Assembly: GCF_030534335.1 (NCBI RefSeq)
Contig: NZ_CP130565.1
Span: forward strand, 3,431,501-3,495,500
Direction: 5' to 3'
Source: Marivirga harenae
Lineage (GTDB): Bacteria; Bacteroidota; Bacteroidia; Cytophagales; Cyclobacteriaceae
DNA length: 64,000 nucleotides
Shown here: in pieces, positions 55,939 to 64,000 of the stretch
How positions within the stretch are numbered: the stretch's first letter is position 1
How the letters are laid out: the number at the start of each line of letters is the position of its first letter
The notes under the pieces: generated by a model
The model's database searches: none
The model's input: only the letters and a program-made list of their open reading frames with translations
What the model was told of the DNA's origin: nothing
Translations under genes and position numbers: made by a program

Positions 55939-57018
55939 TTGGAAAAGAAAAGAGAACGCAAAATAATACACATAGATATGGATGCTTTTTTTGCATCAGT
56001 AGAGCAAATGGACCAGCCGGAATTAACAGGAAAGCCTGTTGCTGTAGGTGGAAACCGGCAAAGAGGAGTTGTAGCAGCCGCTAGCTATGAAGCGAGAAAG
56101 TTTGGAGTCCATTCCGCAATGCCTTCAAAAATAGCTGCCTTAAAATGCAATAATCTGATTTTTGTTAAACCTAGATTTGAAAGATATAGGGAACTTAGTC
56201 ACCTGATTAGGGAGATATTTTTTAGATATACTGATTTGGTTGAGCCTTTGTCATTAGATGAAGCATATTTGGACGTCACTGAAAATAAATTGGGTATAGA
56301 AACAGCAACTGAAATAGCTATTCAAATCAAAAGTGAAATAAAAAGTGAAATTGGTCTTATTGCATCAGCTGGAGTATCCGTAAATAAATTTTTGGCTAAA
56401 ATAGCTTCAGATTACAGGAAGCCTGATGGGCTATTTATCATAAAACCTCATCAAGTAATTCCTTTTATTGAGCAATTGCCTATTGAGAAATTTTTTGGAG
56501 TCGGTAAAAAAACGGCTGAAAAAATGCATAAATTAAATATTAAAACGGGAGCAGATTTACAGTCGAAATCGTATAAAGAACTAATCAAGCATTTTGGCAA
56601 ACAAGGAAGGTACTTCTATTCGGTAAGTCATGGTGAGGATAACAGAAGAGTTAATCCCAATAGAATTAGAAAATCCGTAGGAGCAGAAAGTACATTCTCA
56701 GTTAGCCTCAAAAACAAGTCAGAAATTTGGGAAGCATTACAACCTATAGCAGAAAAATGCTGGAAACGCTATAAACAAAGCGAGGCTAATGCTCATACGC
56801 TAACACTCAAAATCAAATTCGATGACTTTCAACAAATAACGAGAAGTAAAACTTTTGAAGACGGAATAGAATCTGCCAACACTTTTGACAAGGGATTAGA
56901 AAGTTTAATGGACGTATTTGATTTGAATCAATCGGTGAGACTAGTTGGATGTTCTTTATCGAATTTTGAAATAATAGAGAAAGCAAATAAAGACGGACAG
57001 CTTACTTTACGTTTTTGA
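55939..57018 (+). CDS. dinB: DNA polymerase IV (Y-family translesion polymerase)
   Basis: A 359-residue DinB. Catalytic acids are Asp13 and Asp15 (HIDMDAFFASVEQ) and Asp107-Glu108 (PLSLDEAYLDV). The thumb and little-finger domains follow (IEQLPIEKFFGVGKKTAEKM, RIRKSVGAESTFS). It ends QLTLRF, a beta-clamp-binding peptide. It copies damaged DNA at low fidelity. The start is TTG; no upstream ATG fits. Confidence 0.95.
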   Translation: MEKKRERKIIHIDMDAFFASVEQMDQPELTGKPVAVGGNRQRGVVAAASYEARKFGVHSAMPSKIAALKCNNLIFVKPRFERYRELSHLIREIFFRYTDLVEPLSLDEAYLDVTENKLGIETATEIAIQIKSEIKSEIGLIASAGVSVNKFLAKIASDYRKPDGLFIIKPHQVIPFIEQLPIEKFFGVGKKTAEKMHKLNIKTGADLQSKSYKELIKHFGKQGRYFYSVSHGEDNRRVNPNRIRKSVGAESTFSVSLKNKSEIWEALQPIAEKCWKRYKQSEANAHTLTLKIKFDDFQQITRSKTFEDGIESANTFDKGLESLMDVFDLNQSVRLVGCSLSNFEIIEKANKDGQLTLRF

Positions 57019-57031
57019 TTTGGACATAAAA

Positions 57032-57052
57032 AAGGGAGTAAAAAACTCCCTT
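57032..57052 (-). terminator. Terminator between dinB and caspase gene
   Basis: AAGGGAG (57032-57038) pairs with CTCCCTT (57046-57052). On the minus strand it is followed by six T, so it ends the caspase-like gene. It may serve dinB weakly from the other side. Confidence 0.8.
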
Positions 57053-57072
57053 CCTAAATGAAATGAATAAAC

Positions 57073-57975
57073 TTATTTTCTTCTAATAAATATGAAATCT
57101 CCGCCTTCATCTCCGGCACCTTGAATCACTCCAAATTGCGGAACAGTAGGTGCATTATTCATTACAGGCTCGTATATCCTTGCGAAAACAGTAGACGCAG
57201 GCAAATAATCAAATTCATTTTCGTCCAATGTTTTAATTAACATGTATACGAAGAAACTTTCATCCGGAACCTCAGTTAAGCTACCGCTTGTAATTGCCTT
57301 TCTACTTCTGTCTTTGTAGAGTTCATGAACTTTCAATTGACTCATTCCACCAACAGCTCTAGTCTTAAAAATGCTACCTCCAAAACAGGCATCTGTAATC
57401 AATAAAGTATGTTTAGATGGAATCGCACTTATATAATCTTTTATCGTACTATTAGGAATCCAATTTGCCGTACTTTCAGCTTTCGCATCTGATGGTAGCC
57501 AATAGCCGAAGTCTTTTGGTTTATCGTAATAACCATGACCAGCATAAAAGATCATTAAATTATCTTTCTCAGTTACAATATCTGCAAGACCATGGAAAGT
57601 ATCAATTACTGTTTCTCTATTTGGGTCCTTTAACAAAGTCACATTTTTAGGATCAAAATTGTATTTCGTAGTTAGTACTGAATATAACTCTTCCGCATCT
57701 TTCGTAGGTTTATCCAAATTTGGAAGATTCGCTCCAGAATATTCATACTTAGAAACGCCAATTATCAAAGCATGATAGGTTGGTTCTGATGACGATCTTA
57801 AGGCATCCTTAATAGTTTCCTTTTTTTCAGAAGTAGCTATTTCGGCTTCTCCTCCCCGTTTTTCGGTAGAATAATCCACCGCTACGCTATTACTTCTACC
57901 CGAAAAAGTCTGGGCTAATCCTATATGACCTATAAACATCACTAAAAGGATTAATATTTGAACCTTCTTGTTCAT
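57073..57975 (-). CDS. Secreted caspase-family (C14) protease
   Basis: A 300-residue protein with a signal peptide (residues 1-21, ending GLAQ) and a caspase-like domain: YHALIIGVSKYEYS, catalytic His147 in IFYAGHGYY and Cys197 in LLITDACFGGS. It would act in the periplasm or outside the cell, with likely preference for Asp, Arg or Lys in the usual metacaspase manner. It starts 19 bp after the giant T9SS gene ends, so they are probably one transcript. Confidence 0.88.
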   Translation of the reverse strand: MNKKVQILILLVMFIGHIGLAQTFSGRSNSVAVDYSTEKRGGEAEIATSEKKETIKDALRSSSEPTYHALIIGVSKYEYSGANLPNLDKPTKDAEELYSVLTTKYNFDPKNVTLLKDPNRETVIDTFHGLADIVTEKDNLMIFYAGHGYYDKPKDFGYWLPSDAKAESTANWIPNSTIKDYISAIPSKHTLLITDACFGGSIFKTRAVGGMSQLKVHELYKDRSRKAITSGSLTEVPDESFFVYMLIKTLDENEFDYLPASTVFARIYEPVMNNAPTVPQFGVIQGAGDEGGDFIFIRRK

Positions 57976-57994
57976 AATAATTTTCTATTCAAAT

Positions 57995-60900
57995 TTACTT
58001 CATGACAATCTTCTTATTGATACTATTTCTATCATTTGAGACACGTAGCATATATACACCAGACAAATCTTCATTTGATGTTTCAGATACCTTCCATTGA
58101 AGCATGTTATGCCCCACATTAGTTGGTTTCAATTGATACTTATTCACTAAAGCTCCTTTCAAATTAAATAATTCAAAAATCAGTTCTTTATTTACCTCAT
58201 TTTCAGGTACATAAAACTGTATATTTAATGCGCCTGAAGATGGATTTGGAAATGGATCTGATATTTGCAAACTATTTACCTCGATTAAACTATTAACATA
58301 ATCTGGTGATCCATATATAATTCTTAAGTTACGACCATCACTATTTCTTAACTGGTATTGAGACGTTCTTTTCATATCAATTAGATTCGCGGAGGAAGGG
58401 TCCCATAGCACTAAACTATTCTGTTGATCGTAATTACTATTGTTTGGTATCTCCCACGTGATAGTCATTCCATCTAAACTTAAATTTGATTCTATGTCAA
58501 ATTCCCAATTATATTGAGATTGCATTTTAACTATATCTTTAGAAACGAAGTACCCATTTGCACTTAGATCATGATTTAAATCAATGAAATTCAGAAACCT
58601 TGGTAGATTAAACTGATCTTTACTATCCAAATCATTTTTAGCATTAGCATGCATTCCTAGACCAGTTAATTGGTTTACAATTCCATCTTTTTCAAGCGTT
58701 AAATTCAATTCCCATCCCTCTTGATCCTTGCTAGGAGCGCTTCTGTTTTGACCAGTCGCAGCAGGAGAGCTAGGTACTCTCATGGTGAAAGTGCTTGAGT
58801 TTGGCCAATTTACAAATCCCCCTGAAAATGCTTGGAGACTATTCCCATTAGAGAATGACCCGTTAAATACCCTTAACTCAAATTCCTGTTCATTTAAATC
58901 TTGTACATCGCTCCAATTGATATCATGAGCGAATGGGTTACCGATTTGATTCCACCCAGGGTTCAATACAATTTCATAAGGTTGTTCAACATTGGCATTT
59001 ACGCTCTGTCCCGAACCCGTAAAGAATGAAACTTCATTATCATTGACTATAAGCCAATATCCCCTGCCTGGAATTAAAGGAGTAGAGCCTGAGAGCTCCT
59101 CTGTTTGTTCCCCAGAATACCTGAACATCCTCCATTTAGACTTATCCCCATAATTTCCCAATTCACTTCCAAACACATCATTAACTCTATTATTGTTAAG
59201 GGTCATTGGAACGGATACAATTCGGTAATTTGATTGCGCAGAACCAAAAGAATTGAACGGGATTTGCAAACCATCACCAGTGAAAAGGACAGTTACGGAT
59301 TGTATATCTGTTTCTGAAACTAGATCTACTCCATTTTCCGCAACGACTTTAAATTCCAGTCCAGATGCTGTTAAATTAGATATTTGATAGGTATAGTCAT
59401 TTCCTGATGCTGTCATTGCATCTATAGTTGGATTATTGATACTGTTTGTACCGGGAATTATATATTGTATTTCAACTGATCCTACCTCAGACTCTTCATC
59501 AAGGATTTCAACTGAAATATTAACGGTACCTCCAAGGTTTACTTCGGTATCATAAACTATATTTTGAATAATAGGGGCAGTATTATCGACAAGTACACTT
59601 GCACTTCCTGTCAATGGATTAATCGTGTTATAATTAATAAAATCACTTTCACCATTGTATGAATATATGGCATATGAGTAGGTCTCAGCCGTCAAGTCAG
59701 TTTCATCAATTTGATTAATTGCACCAATAGCAATTACTTCCTCGCCCTCAATTAGTTCATCACCAACTGCATAAATAGTCCCTCCTGCTGGTGCAGTAAT
59801 AGGAGGCGTTCCTCCTTCTTTCTTGATTGCAATATATCCATCTGCATTATCAAAATTCGGACTAAATGAAATGGTGTAAGAGGTAAAAGTCTGATTGCTA
59901 ACCGTGAAATCAGCAGCCTGAGTATTGGGCGGATTAGTTAAAGATACTAAGTTTCCAAACAGTGGACTACTCTGCAAATAATTGATTTCATTTCCTGTGC
60001 CATTATACCCGTAAATTTTGAAATTGTAATTGGTTTCGGGCATTAAACCAGATTCATTCCAAACATTTCCCTCGCCTACATAAGTGATTGTAGAATTACC
60101 GAATTGATCACCAGAATTATATATAATACCATCGGCTGGATTGAAAAATGAATTACTGGCTGTAAATTTAACTACCAAATAGCCAGAAGCATCACTCTCA
60201 GTAAAAGTCAGTTCTGCAGCATTTTCAGTTTTCGAAGTCACAACAAAATCTGTGGGTTGAGCCTGCGGTTGACTAGCCAGATTTGGTAAGTCCGTTGTGG
60301 TTAAGCTACCTGTTAAGGGACTACTGGTTAAATAGTTTATTAAATCACCTGAACCATTGTACGCAAAAATGGCATAAAAATATTCTGTCTGTGGGTTTAA
60401 GTTGTTATCAATAATAGAATTTGATGATCCTGAATAAATTACAACATCCTCATTAATTTGATCTGCATATTGATAAGTTGTAAAATCCTCTGGTATATTG
60501 GCTGGCGACTGCGCTTCATTTCTTAATACTACGAATCCCGATACATTCTCTGTGGAAGTAAAGCTAAAATTAACAGAATTAGGACCAACACTATTTACTG
60601 TAAAGCTTGTTGGTTGAACTAAGGGTTGAGCCGCAGGTATATTGAAACTTCCGCTCAGCGGATTGTTTTGTAGATAGTTTATTGCTCCCTCACTCCCATT
60701 AAAACTAAAAATCAAATATTGATATCTGTTATCTGCGATAAAATTTTGTTCTAAAAATTGAGTGTTAGCCCCTACATATACTACAGAATCTGTACTATTT
60801 ACCTGCCCTATTGAATAGCTTTGACCATCAGCAGGTACAAAAATTGGCGTATTGTTTAGTCTTCGCACCACTAGGTAACCGTCAACTGTTGCAGAAGGTG

Positions 60901-63900
60901 CAACATAATTTACCTGGAATGACCCATTAGCTTCATCAAAGTTAGAAACCTCAAAACTACCCGGCTGTTCAGTAGGCTCAGCTGCCAGTCCATCTAAAGG
61001 CAATGTCGTCTCATCACCTATTAAAGGATTTTGAGCTAGATATTTTGCAATGTTTCCTGATCCATTAAATGTAAAAATACTATAGAAATACCTAGTGTTT
61101 TGATTCAATAAGGAATCCACAAAACTAGTTTCGGTTCCGATATAGATTACTCTGTCACTCCCAAAAATATCATTAATTTTATAACTAAAACCATTCTCAG
61201 GAATAAATGAAGGAGTATTTTGACTATTTCTCAAAACCAGATATTTGCCACTATGACCAGTTGCGGCACTAAAGTTTACGGTAAATCTATCGGAAGCAAT
61301 ATTAGAAAAACTTAGGTTTGTGGCCTGATTTTGCGGTGGTGTAATTTCATCAGCACTTTGCAGATTGTTTCTATAAACTGTCAAAACACTATTAATAATA
61401 TCAACTTTCCCATCATTGTTAAAATCACCTACTGCCATATCAAAGCCGCCACCACTGACATAATCTACTCTATTCTGAAAACTTATGTCTCCAATTTGAC
61501 TAGTGTTATTTTTAAAAATAGATAGACCCTCCGCTTCTAAGGTGACAGACGCTATGTCTAACAAACCATCGCCATCAAAATCTCCGCTTCCTATTCCTGG
61601 TGGAATAAGTAAAGTCTCAAATGTTTTAGGTTCCAAAAAACTGACCTCACCAGACAATGGATTAGTAGTTGAATTGGCATAAACTCCAAAATAACCACCC
61701 CCATTATCTTCTGTCAATGCAAAATCAGTTTTTCCGTCATTATCAAAATCTCCAGTTGTGATATCTACGGTGGTGCCCACTGGCGTCAATGGGAAGGGAG
61801 AAGAAAAACCAAAAGAATTAGTTTGGAAATTTGATGTGTTTAGGAGAACATCCGGATTGCTAGAGAGGAAATCAGTCTTTTTATCGCCATTCAAATCCCT
61901 TAGCTTGAAACCAAAATTCCCATCAATATCAGTCCTATCAGCAACAGAAAATGTTACAATGCCTGCTTCAGTTATATTTTCTAAAGTTGTTACCGTAAAT
62001 GAATTGAAAGACGAGAATTCTTCAATAGTTACAAAATTCTCCTTTATCAGAATATCTTGCTTGCCATCACCATTCATATCAGCCACTTCCATATCACGGA
62101 TTAAGTCCGAATCAAGAGTTAATTCAAACACGTTTTGAAAGCTAATGTTGCCCGCACCTGTACTATTATTGATGAATACAGAAACTATTTGACCTTGGGC
62201 AATTGCAATATCCCACTTACCATCACCATTAAAATCACCTTTGGAGATAAATTCAATTCCAGAGCTGACGTTAAAAACTGACGGTAGATCGAAAAGTATT
62301 TCGCCATCATTTTGACTAACATTTCTAAATACTGCAAATTGAGTACCCGTTTCAATTACAGCAATGTCTAGAACCCCATCTTGATCAAAATCAGCGGAGA
62401 TAATTGAACCTTGGAAAAGGCCATAATTGCCCTGAACTGGATTACTGACATCGAAAGAATTATTGTCAAAGCCCAATCCATTTCCATCAAAAATCACATT
62501 AAAATCTCTGCTGGATTGAGCAACCGAATTATTGGTGGTCAGATAAATCGGACCATAGGAGGCACCAAGTGGTACTTCTACTTTCAGTTCAGTACTCGAA
62601 GAAGAAATAACATTAGCCCTTATCCCATTAAATGAAACAATATTTTCGACATTATTCGAAGAAAAATTAACACCGGAAATTGTTACTTCAGATCCTATTT
62701 TGCCAGATCGGGGATTGATGTTGGCAATTCGTGGGATCCCTGTAATAGGCCATCCACCCTCTGAATACAAGGCTTGAATTTCTTCTAAGGTAAGGGTTTC
62801 ATTATAAATGTGAATATCATCTTGGGCGCCTTGAAAAAAGCTATTTAGTCCGGCATTTTCTACACCACCTGCCACACCAATCAAGAAATCCTCTGCCATA
62901 TCAGGATTAATTCCATCTGTAAGAACTTCGTTAATATTTTCAAGCTCTCCATCTATGAATATTTCCATCCCAGCATCTCTATCGATTTGAATGACGTAAT
63001 GGTGCCAGTTCCCATCATTAAAGATTCCATTAGTTGTTAATTCTGCAGAACTACCCCCCTCCTGAACCATAAAAAATTGCAAATTACCCTCATTGAGGAT
63101 TTGTGAAAAGTATCCAGATAAAAAATTAGATTTATCAAAAAGTACACCAGATGTTGTAGTTCGAAACCATCCTGAGATAACGATATCTTCGGAGTCACCA
63201 AAGTTAAAAGCAGCATTGTTTGGAATACTAATATAAGCATCAGAACCATTGAAAGTAGCAGCTTGATTGGCTGTACCGAATCTGTCATTACCAAAGCTTG
63301 CATTTACTCCTGTTCCATTATTAGTATTACCGGAATCATCATCAAAATTATTATTGAAGAAATAAGAGGCCAGCAAGCTACTTGCAGGCTCTGCTTCCGT
63401 AATGCTATAGGTATTATTAATTACATCTACTGCTATGTCATAGGTTCCTGCAGCGATCGGTATATTTTCTGCAAATAGAAATAATTCCCCAGGATTTTCA
63501 TTAAAAGATCCCCAGTTGGCAAAATTCCAATCGTCATTCGCTCGTATTTTCCATTCTCCATCAAATAATTCGATACCTAATAATTCAAATACTCCATTAC
63601 CCACGTAGGTCATATCAGTATCATCTCCCTGCCATCCCGTTTCATCTCCTGTTCTGGCGCTGCCCAGAAAACCTATTGAAGTAATCAAATCTGATCTATA
63701 AGCTCTAGTAGCATCAGTCAATCTTACAAAATTCAATCCATTGGGCGGAATTATTGGAGTTCCTAGTAAATCGATAAAGCCATTACCCTCGAAATCACCA
63801 TAAGGTTTACCATTATCTCCATTTAATATAAATTCAAATTCATCATCCGTGAAATCAAATGCTTTTCCCCATGACAATGTGTTACCTGGAGGATAGGGGT

Positions 63901-64000
63901 CTAAACCTTCATCACTACTTGATTGATTAATCTTGATTCGTACTTGCCCCACATTTGGCCAAGCATTCTTATTGTATAAATTACCAATTTCAGCGTCCGT
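57995..64000 (-). CDS. Giant T9SS-secreted adhesin-like protein, N-terminus outside window
   Basis: At least 2001 codons. The frame stays open to 64000, so the true start lies beyond the window; GTG 63952 is only an internal codon. In order from the N-terminal end: a LamG/concanavalin-like domain with GSDAYISIPNNAAFNFG and IFIDGELEN; an IPT/TIG domain (RIANINPRSGKIGSEVTISG); seven or so FG-GAP/VCBS units (SGDFDGDGLLDIASV, VGDFNNDGKVDI) with calcium-type DxDxDG loops; five fibronectin-like repeats; a beta domain; and a type A T9SS sorting domain (DPFPNPSSGALNIQFYVP, GVYMLRVSND). Surface or extracellular, probably adhesive. Confidence 0.9.
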   Translation of the reverse strand, partial: TDAEIGNLYNKNAWPNVGQVRIKINQSSSDEGLDPYPPGNTLSWGKAFDFTDDEFEFILNGDNGKPYGDFEGNGFIDLLGTPIIPPNGLNFVRLTDATRAYRSDLITSIGFLGSARTGDETGWQGDDTDMTYVGNGVFELLGIELFDGEWKIRANDDWNFANWGSFNENPGELFLFAENIPIAAGTYDIAVDVINNTYSITEAEPASSLLASYFFNNNFDDDSGNTNNGTGVNASFGNDRFGTANQAATFNGSDAYISIPNNAAFNFGDSEDIVISGWFRTTTSGVLFDKSNFLSGYFSQILNEGNLQFFMVQEGGSSAELTTNGIFNDGNWHHYVIQIDRDAGMEIFIDGELENINEVLTDGINPDMAEDFLIGVAGGVENAGLNSFFQGAQDDIHIYNETLTLEEIQALYSEGGWPITGIPRIANINPRSGKIGSEVTISGVNFSSNNVENIVSFNGIRANVISSSSTELKVEVPLGASYGPIYLTTNNSVAQSSRDFNVIFDGNGLGFDNNSFDVSNPVQGNYGLFQGSIISADFDQDGVLDIAVIETGTQFAVFRNVSQNDGEILFDLPSVFNVSSGIEFISKGDFNGDGKWDIAIAQGQIVSVFINNSTGAGNISFQNVFELTLDSDLIRDMEVADMNGDGKQDILIKENFVTIEEFSSFNSFTVTTLENITEAGIVTFSVADRTDIDGNFGFKLRDLNGDKKTDFLSSNPDVLLNTSNFQTNSFGFSSPFPLTPVGTTVDITTGDFDNDGKTDFALTEDNGGGYFGVYANSTTNPLSGEVSFLEPKTFETLLIPPGIGSGDFDGDGLLDIASVTLEAEGLSIFKNNTSQIGDISFQNRVDYVSGGGFDMAVGDFNNDGKVDIINSVLTVYRNNLQSADEITPPQNQATNLSFSNIASDRFTVNFSAATGHSGKYLVLRNSQNTPSFIPENGFSYKINDIFGSDRVIYIGTETSFVDSLLNQNTRYFYSIFTFNGSGNIAKYLAQNPLIGDETTLPLDGLAAEPTEQPGSFEVSNFDEANGSFQVNYVAPSATVDGYLVVRRLNNTPIFVPADGQSYSIGQVNSTDSVVYVGANTQFLEQNFIADNRYQYLIFSFNGSEGAINYLQNNPLSGSFNIPAAQPLVQPTSFTVNSVGPNSVNFSFTSTENVSGFVVLRNEAQSPANIPEDFTTYQYADQINEDVVIYSGSSNSIIDNNLNPQTEYFYAIFAYNGSGDLINYLTSSPLTGSLTTTDLPNLASQPQAQPTDFVVTSKTENAAELTFTESDASGYLVVKFTASNSFFNPADGIIYNSGDQFGNSTITYVGEGNVWNESGLMPETNYNFKIYGYNGTGNEINYLQSSPLFGNLVSLTNPPNTQAADFTVSNQTFTSYTISFSPNFDNADGYIAIKKEGGTPPITAPAGGTIYAVGDELIEGEEVIAIGAINQIDETDLTAETYSYAIYSYNGESDFINYNTINPLTGSASVLVDNTAPIIQNIVYDTEVNLGGTVNISVEILDEESEVGSVEIQYIIPGTNSINNPTIDAMTASGNDYTYQISNLTASGLEFKVVAENGVDLVSETDIQSVTVLFTGDGLQIPFNSFGSAQSNYRIVSVPMTLNNNRVNDVFGSELGNYGDKSKWRMFRYSGEQTEELSGSTPLIPGRGYWLIVNDNEVSFFTGSGQSVNANVEQPYEIVLNPGWNQIGNPFAHDINWSDVQDLNEQEFELRVFNGSFSNGNSLQAFSGGFVNWPNSSTFTMRVPSSPAATGQNRSAPSKDQEGWELNLTLEKDGIVNQLTGLGMHANAKNDLDSKDQFNLPRFLNFIDLNHDLSANGYFVSKDIVKMQSQYNWEFDIESNLSLDGMTITWEIPNNSNYDQQNSLVLWDPSSANLIDMKRTSQYQLRNSDGRNLRIIYGSPDYVNSLIEVNSLQISDPFPNPSSGALNIQFYVPENEVNKELIFELFNLKGALVNKYQLKPTNVGHNMLQWKVSETSNEDLSGVYMLRVSNDRNSINKKIVMK
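59600..61330 (-). repeat. Five tandem fibronectin-like coding repeats
   Basis: Within the giant gene, five repeats of about 114-122 codons each end in N-P-L or S-P-L followed by x-G (AQNPLIGD, QNNPLSGS, TSSPLTGS, QSSPLFGN, TINPLTGS) after an F/Y-x-Y-N-G motif. The marker recurs at about 61022, 60657, 60318, 59957 and 59610. The DNA copies have diverged, so duplication is old. Confidence 0.85.

Overview
The window looks like the chromosome of a member of the Bacteroidota, most likely a gliding, carotenoid-making marine member of the order Cytophagales such as a Marivirga-like organism. The genus is inferred, not proven. The grounds are low GC with AT-rich intergenic DNA, two very large secreted proteins ending in type IX secretion (T9SS) sorting domains (type B at 34558-38028, type A at 57995-64000), membrane-anchored AraC and LytTR regulators, an OmpA/PD40 envelope protein, lycopene cyclase, and Bacteroidota-style S41 protease, TldD and PmbA proteins. 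I saw no rRNA, tRNA or CRISPR array.

Layout. 1-1410 is a non-coding array of 249-bp tandem repeats full of small palindromes. 1414-13231 is an accessory stretch: a hydrolase, an OmpA protein, a serine hydrolase, two AraC regulators, an XRE regulator behind a 28-bp-phased palindrome array, an NmrA-type gene broken by one stop codon, and several copies of a small Cys-containing gene (2648-2797, 8776-8925, a remnant at 13552-13596 and an orphan leader at about 13800-13893). 13921-20540 is a probable defence island: a perfect 17-bp inverted repeat, then GHKL ATPase, methyltransferase-like protein and cytosine-5 DNA methyltransferase, then an IS256-family insertion with a clear 8-bp target duplication, then a Cys/His protein resembling HNH-type proteins. 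The middle gene of the trio has a stop at codon 6 of its apparent original frame, so the system may be damaged or may rely on reinitiation. 21177-25624 holds greB, a sensor kinase, an acetyltransferase, an intradiol-dioxygenase-like lipoprotein and a LytTR regulator.

25824-33017 is a probable Tn554/RIT-like mobile element: three overlapping tyrosine recombinase genes plus a small TnpC-like gene, followed by an XRE regulator, a voltage-gated-type potassium channel and an SH3 membrane protein that may be cargo. 33818-64000 is mostly ordinary chromosome: a thioredoxin-like protein, a T9SS protein, a holin-like membrane protein, a tail-specific protease, a serine hydrolase, lycopene cyclase, a sensor kinase, Ffh, a TPR lipoprotein, two tandem DEAD-box helicases, a CHASE/PAS protein without an ATPase domain, a membrane protein with an XRE regulator, PmbA and TldD, DNA polymerase IV, and a secreted caspase-like protein just downstream of a giant T9SS adhesin that runs off the window.

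The strongest candidate for an under-described system is the GHKL-ATPase / methyltransferase-like / m5C-methylase trio. The 28-bp-phased palindrome array and the repeated small Cys protein come next. Family assignments rest on motif recognition by eye; no database search was run.
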